Source: Zingiber officinale (taxonomy: Eukaryota > Streptophyta > Magnoliopsida > Zingiberales > Zingiberaceae). Taken from it: a stretch of DNA of 64,000 nucleotides. Below the pieces are notes generated by a model. It was not told the DNA's origin. It saw only the letters and a list, made by a program, of their open reading frames with translations, and made no database searches. Location of the stretch: the NCBI RefSeq assembly GCF_018446385.1, contig NC_055987.1, positions 33,553,202 through 33,617,201 of the forward strand, written 5' to 3'. Shown here piece by piece: positions 1-10,082 of this stretch. How positions within the stretch are numbered: position 1 is the stretch's first letter; each line of letters opens with the position of its first letter. Position numbers and translations under genes: made by a program.

Positions 1-219
1 TGTTAGAGATTAAAGCTATTTGGCTTAGATTTCTAAAGGTTGATCTAGTTTATACTCATAAGTCTGGGTTACCAATTATTTGTTCAAGTGGATGGTTTGG
101 GTTAACCTTTATTATTCTAGTTGGTTCATTTTCTTGTGGTTGATGTTTTTCTTCATATTCTTGACTTAAGCTTCACTTGCTCCCCCTTAACCTATGTTGC
201 CTCTTATAAAATCAATTGG

Positions 220-920
220 TTAAATCTGAGTTTGTTCTAGGTTCAGGGTAGATTCTTCAAACTTTACATTTGTGGTTTCTTCAATTCTTAGTATATTTTT
301 ATTATATACTCTATAGCCTCTACTGTTTAATGAGTATCCTACAAAAATTTCATTTTCTACTTTTGAGGTAAATTTTTCTAAGTATTCTCTTGTGTTTAAT
401 ATGTGAGCTAGGCATCCAAACACTTTAAAATATTTAATATTGGATTTTTTATTATAATAGAGTTCAAATGAGGTCTTATTATAAGTTTTATTTATTGTGA
501 TTCTATTTTATACATAGCAGGTTGTGTTAATAGCTTTTGCCCAAAGATATTTTGGGAGTTGATATTCATTTAGCATTGCCCTAGAGGCTTCAAGTAAGGT
601 TCTATTCTTTCTTTCTACTACTCTATTTTGTTGGGGTATTTTAGGGCATGAAAATTCGTGATGATAACTATTTTCAACATAAATAGATTAAAGTTATGAT
701 TTTTAAATTCACCTCTGTTATCACTTCTAATTCATTTAATTCTTTGATCTTTTTCATTTTCAGTTTGTTTGCAAAAATTACTGAACACTTCAAAAGTTTC
801 ATCTTTATTTTTTAAGAATTTTATCCAGGTAAATCTCAAGTAATCATCTATTATTACTAGGCAGTAGAGACTTCCATTTATGGATTTGATTCCATAGGAG
901 TCAAGTAGGTCCAGGTGCAA
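220..920 (-). pseudogene. Decayed Copia integrase (element A)
   Basis: Two minus-strand fragments keep recognisable integrase text. At 732-920 the frame reads HLDLLDSYGIKSINGSLYCL, the region with the first catalytic aspartate. At 220-423 it reads the C-terminal part with HILNTREYLEKFTSKVENEI and SLNSRGYRVYN. Between them (424-731) similarity continues but stops and frame changes interrupt it, including the stretch that should hold the second Asp and the Glu. The corresponding protein in element B (11828-12676) is uninterrupted, so this is a dead copy of the same gene. Confidence 0.8.
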
Positions 921-1106
921 TAATTCTAATATTGAGTTAGTTTGAGTTTAATTAGTTGATCTGTGTATTGACTTGGTTTGCTTTCCTTGTTGACAAACAT
1001 TACAGATTATTGAATCTAAGATGGGTAATTTTGATAAGCCTCTAACTAATCCATTTAATTTTATTAGGCTTCTAAAGTTGGTATGGGGCATTCTTCTATG
1101 TCATAA

Positions 1107-1457
1107 TCAGGTTTCTTCTTTTTGTGTCAAGTGACACTTAAGAGAGGAGATTGTTAGATTAATTGCATAAATATTGTCCTTCCTAAACCCTTTTAAATTT
1201 ATGCTAGGGTTATCTATGTGTTTAATCAAGCATTCAGAAGATAGGAACCTAACCTTATATCCTGAATCACACAACTTGCTAATGTTAAGAAAATTATATT
1301 TAAACTTATCAACAAGTAACACTTTTGTAACAATAAAGTCAGTTTTGAGTTCGATAGTACCTATTCTAATTACCTTAAGTTTGTCATTGTTTCCAAAGGT
1401 AACCGTTCCTAAGCTTTTGTACGTGACTTGAGTGAAGTTTGTGCGATTCCCAGTCAT
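1107..1457 (-). pseudogene. Copia gag-pre-integrase domain (element A)
   Basis: A 116-residue open segment starting MTGNRTNFTQ. It contains the LLVDKFKYNFLNISKLCDSG stretch typical of the gag-pre-integrase/protease-proximal domain of plant Copia polyproteins. It is collinear with the 118-residue segment at 12686-13042 in element B and differs by many substitutions. It no longer forms one frame with the integrase fragments to its left. Domain identity is clear; function as part of an active polyprotein is unlikely. Confidence 0.75.
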
Positions 1458-1529
1458 ATGTCTGGAACAACCACTATCTAATATCCACTTAATTTCCTAG
1501 CTACAAAAGTTGGATGTTATTGTTACTTC

Positions 1530-1790
1530 ATTTCATTAACTTTAATTTTTAATTTAATTGAGGTTGGAATTTTAATTTTAAGTTGAATTTAAGTTTAAAT
1601 TTAAGGTTTTAAAGTTTAATTTTAAGATTAATTTTAAGTTTTTAAGAGTAATTTTAAGTTTAAGTTTGAGTTTAATTTTAAGTTTAAATTTAAGGTTTTT
1701 AAGTTTAAGTTTAATTTTAATTTATTTTATTTTATTTTATTTTGATTTATTTTGATTTAATTTATAATTTTAATTTGAATTTGAATTAAA
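1530..1790. repeat. AT-rich low-complexity tract of element A
   Basis: About 260 bp of degenerate short repeats built on TTTAAGTTTAAATTTAAGG-like words, followed by TTTATTTTATTTTATT. It lies between the gag tail and the gag-pre-integrase domain, the same place as the repeats at 13140-13600 in element B. No coding potential is seen. Confidence 0.8.
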
Positions 1791-1797
1791 TCCTTAG

Positions 1798-2270
1798 TCA
1801 TCTCACCTGATCTATATTTTCAATCAGGAAATCTTATAATATTGTGAGATGAATTAGGTTAAATTTTAGGGTTGGGTTTAACTTTGAGTTAGATTCAAGT
1901 TTAGCTTTGGGTTTAACAAATATGCATTCTTCATATAAACTTCTGAGTTATGGTGAGTCACCTAGACATCATTAGAGTAATCATGCCTTCAAAAGTTTCC
2001 AAATAATCCTATCCACTGAACTTAATAATAAAACTCTAATCTAACTAGTTAGAATTTGTAAGAGGTAGTTTCAGTTAGTTTCACTAAGTCAAATGCACCA
2101 GGTCGAAGATATATATTCCTAGACATGCATAGACAGAGTTTTCCTAACCTACTATCATCCAAAACTTAACCGGTACTGTTGATCAAGTTAAATTGTTGTC
2201 CCTATTTAGACTAGTCCTAATTACACATTCGGGTAAGTTATTGATTTTGGATGTGCCAACTAGTTTAGAG
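1798..2270 (-). other. Conserved non-coding block between gag and pol (element A)
   Basis: This block is clearly similar to 13618-14110 in element B and, on the opposite strand, to about 29610-30140 in element D. Shared landmarks are the TCATCTCACC(C/T)GATCTA end, GGTGAGTCAC, ATGCACCAGG and CCTAGACATGCATA words. All frames are interrupted by stops. Its function is unknown; conservation may simply reflect common descent of the three elements. Confidence 0.7.
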
Positions 2271-2573
2271 CCTCCCTCTGAATTATTGACTTTTTCGGTT
2301 TAGGTTTTTGGTTTATGTCAATTACTTTTATAATTATAGTAGACTTGATGGTAATTTGAGCTAGTTTTGTAGTTATTTGATTTATTTAATTTAATTTTAT
2401 TCTTTAGTTTGGAATTTAGCTTTGAAGGTTTATTTTGATTTGATTTTGAATTATGTTTTAAGTTCAGGTTTGAATTTGTAGGTTTAGTTGGATTTGGTCT
2501 TAGATAATGGATTTCATTTTAGGTACATAAAATTGATTTAGTCCTACTTACGTGTTAGACATGCTTTCAGAAC

Positions 2574-4040
2574 CTAGGCTTTAGTTAGTTTCTTATTTTG
2601 ACTTATTAGTGATATGAACAATTTGTTAGACGAGCTAGACTTGTATCCGAGTCCAGATTTATTGTATACAGCTCTTTGTGATCCAAGTATCATATCAAAG
2701 TACTTGGATCTAATTGTAAATTTTTCTAGTAGTTCTTTTAGTTCAAGTATTTCGCCTTTCAATCTGGAATTATCCTCCCCAAGTTTTCCAATTTGAGTCA
2801 GGATTTCAGGTTGAATTAGCTTAACTGTTGAGTTTGAATTTAGCTGATTGTTGAGTATTTTATTTTGTAGATTTAGTTCATTTATTTTATTTTTAGACAT
2901 AGTTAATCTTTTATCTAAGCATGCAATGATTTTAAAAAAAATTCTTACTAAGATTACACTGTACCTTATCTGAACCTTTGGAAACGAGTGCAGACTCGTG
3001 GCTTGATTCGGGTTCAGACCTGTCTTCTAATTCATTTTCCGAGTCTAATTTGTAAGTCATCAGTGCGAGGTAGTTAGTGTGCTTTGGTTCTTCACCGTCT
3101 ACTTCTTCCGCAGATGATTCATCCCAAGTTGTTTTAAGGGCCTTTTTCTTTTTGAGATTTGGGCATTCGATCTTGTAATATCCCTTCTTGTTGCATCCAA
3201 AGCATGAAACGTTTATCTTGTTGTTGCTGGAGTTTGAGGTGGAGTTGATCTTCTGCAGGTCCCTTTTGGTGAAATTCTTCTTTCTCCTAGTGAACATTTT
3301 TCTTACCAGGTTCAGCAGGTATTCTTCATTGTCTGAGTCTTGGTCAGACTCAACTTGAGGTTCTAGTTTGGTTCTGAACTTTTCTTTTGATGTTCCTACA
3401 ATATAGGCAACACCTTTCTCGGGGTCGGTGTTAGTCTGTTCGTGTACCTCTAGTTCACAAAAAAGTTCATCTAACTTTAATTTGGATAAATTCCTCAAAA
3501 TCTTATAGGCATCCACGACCCACAGTGCATTTCGAGGAAATACGTTTAGAGCATACCTTATAAGATCATGGTTCTCTATCTGGTGACCGATTGTGTGAAG
3601 TCAATTGAGAATGTCCTTTATCCTTGCGTATAGCTAATTGGCAATCTCACCTTCCTGTATTTTTATATTAAATAATTTATTTAAATATAGATCTCTTTTC
3701 ATTACCTTTGCATCGTTGGTTCCCTCATGTACTTCTATGAGTTTGTCTCATAGTTCTTTGGCGTTTTCATGTGGGCTAACGTGGTTTAGCTCCTCCTTTG
3801 TTAACCCGTACTAGATTGTGTTGAGGGCTTTGAAGTCAATCTAGGCCTTCTTCTTCATTTCCAGATTTCAATTTTTTGGATCCATTGGAATTCCTGCGTT
3901 GTCAATTAGCGCCTTGTACCCTTTGGTGACGCTAAACCATTGATCGAAATCAGTTTTTAGATACAACTCCATCTACTTCTTCTAGTATGGGAAATCATCC
4001 CCGTTGAAGAGTGGGGGATGAACAGTGCTATACCCTTCAT
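2574..4040 (-). pseudogene. Copia gag polyprotein, broken (element A)
   Basis: Gag packages element RNA into cytoplasmic particles. The best segment, 2932-3516, contains a conserved alpha-helical part (NLSKLKLDELFCELEVHEQ), a basic stretch (RRKKNFTKRDLQKI) and a zinc knuckle CFGCNKKGYYKIEC, in which the usual CX2CX4HX4C histidine is tyrosine. The downstream segment 2574-2900 is a predicted coiled coil ending in the lineage-typical QRAVYNKSGLGYKSSSS. The amino-terminal part (3517-4040) is similar to element B gag but split by frameshifts and stops. The H-to-Y change is also present in element E. Confidence 0.8.
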
Positions 4041-4306
4041 TTTGGGCTATTTAGAACTGTAGATAGAAAATTAAAGAAAGGTACCAAGACTTGATCTTGG
4101 ATTAGCAGAGTTTAAGAAGAGGAATAAGAAATTTCAAAGAACTCGTGGTGTTGCACCAACTTTGAGTTAAAAACAGAACAATAAATCGTTATTTGAAAAG
4201 GTAAGTTCTACCAATTCAAATTGAATATAAAAAACTAAAATTTAAAAAGAAAATAAAACAATTCCCCTGGCTTGATTGGTGGTTGCACCAATTCAGAGCA
4301 CAACCT

Positions 4307-4316
4307 GCTCTGATAC
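4307..4316 (-). other. Truncated primer-binding site (element A)
   Basis: GCTCTGATAC directly precedes the LTR; its reverse complement matches the start of TGGTATCAGAGC, complementary to the 3' end of plant initiator-Met tRNA. Compared with element B (16075-16088), the four bases CACT at the LTR-proximal end are missing, so priming would be impaired. Confidence 0.7.
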
Positions 4317-4426
4317 TGTTGGATCTTGATCGTTCGATAGAGGGGGGGTGAATATCGATTTAAAATTTATCGAAAAGAGTTAAGCACAGCGGAAAAAAAA
4401 TGAGTCAAAGACGACGTAGAGATTTA

Positions 4427-4475
4427 CTTGGTTCGGAGCCTTTGGCGACTCCTACTCTAAGGTCCGCACACAAGG
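4427..4475 (-). promoter_or_regulatory. Conserved LTR R/U5 motif
   Basis: The plus strand reads TTACTTGGTTCGGAGCCTTT followed by GGCGACTCCTACTC. Closely similar text occurs in LTRs of other families here: about 24794-24840 and 34880-34930 (C), 27681-27727 and 34079-34125 (D), and a shortened form at 59744-59785 (F). It lies in the part expected to be transcribed, between the TATA box and the primer site. No known function is claimed. Confidence 0.6.
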
Positions 4476-4672
4476 GTGCTTTCGGTGGGCAATTACTAAT
4501 AATTCGAATAGTAATTACAGAATTGGGTATAGGAATTAATTAGTAAAATAAAAACCGACAATTAGAAAAAGGAAAAATCAAACTAAAACTTTGTCGGAGA
4601 GCTTTCGCAGCGTCGCAGGAGCACCAGAGATCGAATTGAGAGTTGTTGTTCTGACTCCAGCCTTGACCCTCC

Positions 4673-4681
4673 TTATATATG
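4673..4681 (-). promoter_or_regulatory. Probable LTR TATA box (elements A/B)
   Basis: The minus strand reads CATATATAAGGAGGGTCAAG, a good TATA element placed between the palindrome-rich U3 and the R/U5 part. The same site recurs in the other LTR copy at about 16444-16452. Confidence 0.5.
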
Positions 4682-5076
4682 AGGTTCGGGGTGCCTGGAA
4701 CCTTCAGGGTGCCCTGGTTGTGATGTAGCCGAGCCAACCAGTAAACCACATGTGGCACAACTACATTGGGGATAAAACTTTGCCTCCGGGCGCCCAGGTA
4801 CCTTCCGAGCGCCCGGACCTTGATTTCCAACAGCTTCCTTCCTGCAGAAAAATGTTAGTCCGAGACACTTATATCTCCTGCAAAACATATTATTAGCACA
4901 GTTCATAGTTTAACAAAAAGAGTATTAATTAGATTCCGTCTCTCCGAGACCAGAATCTAGTCAAGATCTTGACTTAGAATTCCGAAATGGTTCTAAGTCG
5001 GATCGGCACCTAAGTTCCCTTCCCGGGAACGCACCCTCACAGTCACTCCCCTCTAATGACTTACCTTTACTTACCT

Positions 5077-5274
5077 GTCAGACGTCAGGTCAGCTCTTCG
5101 ACCCGTCTGGACTTTGTGCCAGCTATCCAGTCAGCCCGTCGACCTAGCTGGACTTCGTTCCAAACATCCGGTCAGCCCGTCGACCTATTTGGACTTCGTG
5201 TCAGCTATCCGGTCGGCCCATCGACCTAGCTGGGCTTCTTGCCAGACATCAGGTCAACCCGTCGACCTGTCTGG
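5077..5274. repeat. Five-unit hairpin array in the A/B LTR
   Basis: Five units at a period of about 41 bp, each an inverted repeat with a variable outer stem and a constant inner stem. The outer stems are CAGACG/CGTCTG, CCAGCTA/TAGCTGG, CCAAA/TTTGG, CAGCTA/TAGCTG and CCAGACA/TGTCTGG. The inner stem is GGTC (once AGTC) with GACC around an 8-base loop. The outer arms change together from unit to unit so pairing is kept. A degraded copy is at 24345-24560 in the other LTR. Confidence 0.8.
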
Positions 5275-5383
5275 ACTTCTCCTGCACACTCGGTCAGAGT
5301 GTTAGATAACAATGAAACTAACTTAACCTATTTTGTCATTTATCAAAACCTTGGTTAGACCGTTAGTGCTAACCGCACCAACA

Positions 5384-6618
5384 ATCTCCTCCTTTTTGAT
5401 GGAATGACAACTTGATTAAGTTAGTGTAAAATGCAAGTAAAACAAGCATTAATAGGTTTTTAAGTTAGTTTTTATTTTTAATTTGTTTTAGCTAACTTAA
5501 CCACCTAACCCTCCCCCTTTGGCATTCATCAAACATAAACATGGATCAAATAATCATAAATGCAAAAATATTGCAAAAGAATGCAAACACAAATCAGATT
5601 GACTCAGGGGAGTTAAATAATTAGAAATCTTACTTTAAAAAGTATCTCTTATCTTTTTCAAAATAGCTAAGAAGGATAACTTAGAAAGAGTAATTTTTAA
5701 TAACTTTTCCAAAATAGCTAAGTTTTGAAAAATGACTAAGTTAGAAAGATAACTAATTTAGCAACATATCTTAGTAGTAACTTTGCAAATTAATTTTAAA
5801 GTTAACCAAAAAAAATCCAAACTTCCAAACGTAAGTTTATATGTTCCAAAATTTTTCAAAATAAACTTGAACTTGAAACATTTTTCAAACATAAATTCTA
5901 TAAAGATAATTTTACAAAAGTAAAATTTTCAAAAATCAGGTAAAATTCAATGTTCAAAATCTAATTTTTCAAAGTTAAATTTGTGAAATCTAATTTGCAA
6001 AACTAAGTTTCTATTTTCTTAAATTAATTTTCAACATTAAGTTTGAAAAATCATAATTTCACAACTAAGTTTGTAACATTCGATTTTCAAAACCAGTTTT
6101 CAAACCAAGTTTATAACATACAATTTTCAAAACCAGGTTTAAAAAAAAATTAACATAAAACTTAGTTTTACAAAGGTTACATTTCTAAAACATTTTTAGA
6201 AGAATAGAAACATAATTTCAAAAATATTTTTAAAAAATAGATGTGAAAGTGATTGTTGCTCCCCCTGAACCTGACATTACAAAATCTGTCTAACCAGTTA
6301 GCTACTTACTGACTATTCAGAGGATAGCAGCTTTCACTTGATTAGTCAAGTTAAGTCTAAGCATCAGTTAGTCTTTGACTAAACCGAATGACTTAACTTG
6401 ATTACTATTTGTTTGGTATTTAACGCCCAGGCTTATATTGATGCACTGACATAAACATCTTAAGTCCAGGCAATTTGTCTATGCATCTCACCCCTTTCTA
6501 TGTTTGGCAATCACAAACAAGGGAATCCTAGGGTATTGGTGAGATGCTCAAGTACTAGCCCTAGGGGAACATGATTTCTAAGGAATTATTTTAGTCTAAG
6601 TCTAAAACTGTTTTGAAA
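5384..6618 (-). other. Element B 3' untranslated interior with polypurine tracts
   Basis: Non-coding, AT-rich sequence between the LTR and the solo-LTR insertion. On the minus strand the LTR-adjacent polypurine tract is TCAAAAAGGAGGAGAT (5384-5399), and further purine tracts lie at about 5509-5520 and 6258-6272. Multiple polypurine tracts are a known hallmark of Sireviruses. The rest is rich in CTAAGTT and TTTTCAAA words and resembles 31800-32900 of element D. No ORF of note is present. Confidence 0.65.
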
Positions 6619-9600
6619 TTCTATGTAACGACCCAATTTTTCTTATTTCAAGTTATAAAAGTCCATAAAAATATTTGGAAATACTTTTAAAATATTCTAG
6701 AGATTTTTAGGAATTTTTAGAATATTTTTACGTAATTTTTGGAGATCGTTTAGTAGGGTTACAAAAAGAAAGAAATTTTTAAAAAAAAACCTTGAAGGTG
6801 AAATTCGAACCCACGACCTCGGGTCGGACTGACCCAAGCAAAACCGACCTAACCAGCTGGGCTACACGGTTTTGTTAATTTTATATGGTGAGAATTAAAT
6901 TTATAGCATAGTTAATGATTAGGGAATAAATGGGGAAAAAGTGCGCGGCTGAGGGATCGAAGCTGCGATCTGTGGCTTCGGTTAAAAGCCGGCTGACCAA
7001 CTGGGTTGCGCGTGATTTGTTAACCAAGTATGTAGCGGAATATATTTAAGCTATAGTTGGAACGTTTAAAATAAATTGGAATTAAAAGTGCGCGGCTGAG
7101 GGTTCGAAGCCGAGACCTTTGACCCGAGCAAAACCCCCCTGACCGGCTGTGCTGGCGGCGATTGTTAATTATGGAAGGAGTGAATAATACTTAAGCAGTA
7201 GTTAGAGAATAAGAACCTTAGTTATAAGAAGAGAACTTAGGTATTTTCCCGTAGCCTAAACCCTCGTTTCTTCTTTCTCTTTTGCGCGGCGTCGCGACTT
7301 CTGCACGGGCGACAGAGGCGGCGGAGCTAGGCTTCCTTTCTCCGGCGGCCGACGAAGGCTTTCTTCCGGCAAACCTTGCCGATTTTGATCCCCTTCATCG
7401 AGGAGAAGGTGAAGACGTAGAGGAATCGCCGAGATCTTCACCTCACTCGAAACCCTAGAGCTTTTCTTCTTCCTTTCGGTTGTAAGTCCAAGAACAGCGA
7501 TGTAAGTGCTTCTCACCTGCGGTAGGATAGCTCCGAGATTTATTCCTTGTTCTTTTTCCTTGTTCCCGAAAGCTTTTGGACAGCTTGAGGGTGCTTGGCG
7601 TTTTTTATCGGATTCTATGCTACTTAGTTTCATGCTTTGTGATAATAATGGAATAAATGTCTCCCTTGATGTTGGTAATGCTGGCTAGATTCTGTTGAAT
7701 ACCATCAGGATGCTTATAATGAAATTGATGGCTATGGAGAGTTTAGAAACGTGATGGCCACGGTGATAAGATCATTAGGAAGAAAATAAAAGGAAATATC
7801 CTATAGCATTTTAAGGTTAAGTGTTTACTCAATTTTGTACTATCATGTATTCCTTCTTGTGAGAACCATTGGTACAATTCTCAAGTTAAGGATTGAACTA
7901 CAGAGTTCGCAACTGAGCATATAAATTAACCCAAACCTCAAGGTGACAACCATGGCTAAAAGGGTTATAAGATGTTATAATGTCTCTGTTTGGATTCAAT
8001 TAAAAGGTTTATAAGGAATATGGTATTACTGATTGAAATAGTAATTTTTATGATAGTATTTAAATATCTGATTTTGTTTGAGGCCAGCATTCTAGTTTTG
8101 GTTTATGAAGAGTGCTTTAATATTGAAAACTTGGAATCTTCTTTGATCCGTATCAACCTTAATGAGCAATGATCAGTTTGTTTTGTTTACTGAGGTGGAT
8201 ACTTCCTTGTTTAACATTTAAGTCATTAATTCCAAGCACGTTTGTGATTTGTATACGGAATAGGTCCAAGGGGTCATGCAAAGTCAATCAATATTTGCCT
8301 ATATTATGAACAAGAGAAGAAGAACATGACTTTCAGTTTTGCTTGATTTTGAAACATGTTTTGTTTACTTCACCAGTAGCTTCCATTGCTATTAGACAAG
8401 CATATTTTCTTATTGCGGTTAGACAAGCAGATTTTCTTATTGCTTTGCTTAGTTTTCTGTATATATATGCAATGAACTTGAATAGCATGTGTTCAATATA
8501 TAGTTTTAGTTTTTATAGATATGCAATGAACATGGATAGCATGTATTTATAGTATTTTAGAATTTTGTTAACAAAGCATGCAGAATTTGTTTAGGATAGT
8601 ATGCAGTTTAGATTTAAGTTTCTTTACTACCTCATTTAACATGAACAGATCTACTTTTGGTTTTAGTTATGATCCTCTACTAAATTACCAAAAGATAAGT
8701 AAAAGAAAGATAAAGAAAAGAAAGAAAAAGGCTAAAGCCTTAAGTAAGATTCCGAAGTCAAGACTTTAGGGATTTTGGCACACAAGGTGCTTATTAAAAT
8801 GCCAAGACATTTTATTATAAGAAGTATTTAAAGATAAAAAGTATTTTACTTTTAAAGGGCATGTACCGGACACAAGGTCCAAGGGATGGGCTCCAAGATG
8901 CCCCTAGGCACAAGGCCTAGAAGTACCTTAGTAGTTTCGGGATTAGCTACCTCGACTCTTATTAAGGATGCGCGCAAATTGGTAAAATACCAAAGTGGTA
9001 CAATGCCGGGCCCAAGAGAAGTTGATTATTATTTTGAAGTATAAAAGTAAAAGTTTTTGGAAACAAATGAAACAAACATCAAATATGTTTAGAATTAGAA
9101 AGTTTAGCTTCTTGTTATTTGAAGCATGCAGTATCAGTTTTCATTTGCTTCCTTATGAGTTTATTTTAGCATGACTATATGTCTTATCATTTAGTTGATT
9201 TCTTGCTATTAGATTATTTAGCATGATTAGCTTTATTTGCTTTTCAGCATGCAGTTATAGTTTTATTCTTGTATAGCATGAGTAGCTTTACATGTTAGCT
9301 TTTCAGTTAATATGATTTCTATGCTATTTATGAGCATGATTACATGTTTAGTATTTCAGTTAATCTGATTTATTTACTAGTAGATGAGCATGAGTAGCTT
9401 TCTTTTAAGCATTCAGATTTAGCATGTTTTTCGTTATATACATGCATATCGAGTTTTTGTGAGTAGGCAAGCACTTACTAAGCTTTTAGCTTATAGATAC
9501 TATTTTCCTCCTACTGCAGATAAAGGAAAAGCTAAAGTATGAAAAGAAGGCGACAAGGTGGTGATGATGAAGGTGTGTGATGGCTGGACTATGGAGAGAT

Positions 9601-9990
9601 CATGAGTTTGCTAAGGAAACTGTCAAGACTCCTTCTTTGGAGTTTTCTTTCAGTTATTAAATTGATAGAGATTGTTTTAGTAGTTTTCCTTTGTCTATGT
9701 TAAGTTTATTCCGCATTGTAGTTGAGTTATTTCCTATTGTTGGAGTTCTTTTGTTTACTATTGCTAGGATAGTTTATTTTTAGTTATATATAAACTGCGT
9801 GGTGATGTTATTGCTTTGTATATGTATGTACTTATGATTATTGTCACCGGTACAGGGGAGATTTTGCCGAAATTTTTCGGTAGAGTTTTCCTAGAGATTT
9901 TTAATAAACCGGTTAAGTAGAGTAGTAGATAAGTAACGGTCACTCTTAGAGAGTAGTAGTAGTAGTAAGAAGGGTGGTCGTTACATTCTA
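6619..9990. mobile_element. Solo LTR, probably Ty3/Gypsy chromovirus type (3362 bp)
   Basis: The insertion at 6624-9985 starts TGTAACGACC and ends GGTCGTTACA, and is flanked by the 5-bp duplication TTCTA (6619-6623 and 9986-9990). TG...CA ends plus a 5-bp duplication indicate an LTR. There is no primer site, polypurine tract or coding region inside, so this is a solo LTR left by LTR-LTR recombination. The TGTAACGACC end, large size, and GC-rich GGGCATGTACCGGACACAAG-type segment near 8858 resemble Tekay/Del chromovirus LTRs; that assignment is from memory and moderate. It splits element B between RNase H and the 3' LTR. Confidence 0.8.
6796..7168 (-). repeat. Three tandem tRNA-like modules in the solo LTR
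   Basis: Three blocks (about 6798-6876, 6940-7018 and 7088-7166) spaced about 145 bp apart. Read on the minus strand, each has an A-box-like word (TAGCCCAGCTGGTTAG, CAACCCAGTTGGTCAG, CAGCACAGCCGGTCAG) and, about 35-45 bases on, a B-box-like word (GTGGGTTCGAATT, GCTTCGATCCC, GCTTCGAACCC). Blocks 2 and 3 begin with the same GTGCGCGGCTGAGGG on the plus strand. Acceptor stems and anticodon arms are not convincing, so these are tRNA-derived or tRNA-mimicking modules and not tRNA genes. Confidence 0.6.
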
Positions 9991-10082
9991 AAACTAGGAA
10001 ATTTTGAAAGCATTTTACTTAGAATTTGAAAATATCTATTTTTGAACACGATTTTAAAATTCCTAATCTATTAGGCACATCC

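Larger units (their letters stand above)
1..4316 (-). mobile_element. Element A: partial Sirevirus-like Ty1/Copia interior
   Basis: Interior of a minus-strand Copia retrotransposon that enters the window already inside its pol gene. Reading right to left, it holds a truncated primer-binding site next to the LTR, a decayed gag with a zinc knuckle, a coiled-coil gag tail, a conserved non-coding block, AT-rich repeats, a gag-pre-integrase domain and integrase fragments. The reverse transcriptase would lie left of base 1. Order and sequence match element B to its right, but the reading frames are more broken. The lineage call rests on B's reverse transcriptase and RNase H, the long coiled-coil gag and the initiator-Met-tRNA primer site; it is an inference for A itself. 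Confidence 0.85.
4317..5383 (-). repeat. LTR shared by elements A and B (1067 bp)
   Basis: Starts TGTTGGATC and ends CCAACA on the plus strand. On the minus strand it is flanked on one side by a primer site (belonging to A) and on the other by a polypurine tract (belonging to B). It therefore serves as 5' LTR of A and 3' LTR of B. On the minus strand U3 contains a hairpin array (5077-5274), a GGGCGCCC-type palindrome cluster (about 4780-4830) and a TATA box (4673-4681). It matches the split LTR at 16089-24658, with substitutions throughout. Confidence 0.9.

Noticed and set aside
4540-5305. Open frames of 63-96 codons in the A/B LTR
   Set aside because: They follow the palindrome and hairpin repeats; the counterpart LTR does not conserve them as proteins.
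6796-7168. Functional tRNA genes on the minus strand
   Set aside because: A-box and B-box-like words are present but no acceptor stem pairs convincingly and no anticodon arm can be drawn; three diverged copies lie inside an LTR.
7256-7688. Open frames of 125 and 60 codons
   Set aside because: They lie in the GC-rich part of the solo LTR, overlap on opposite strands and have no recognisable domain.
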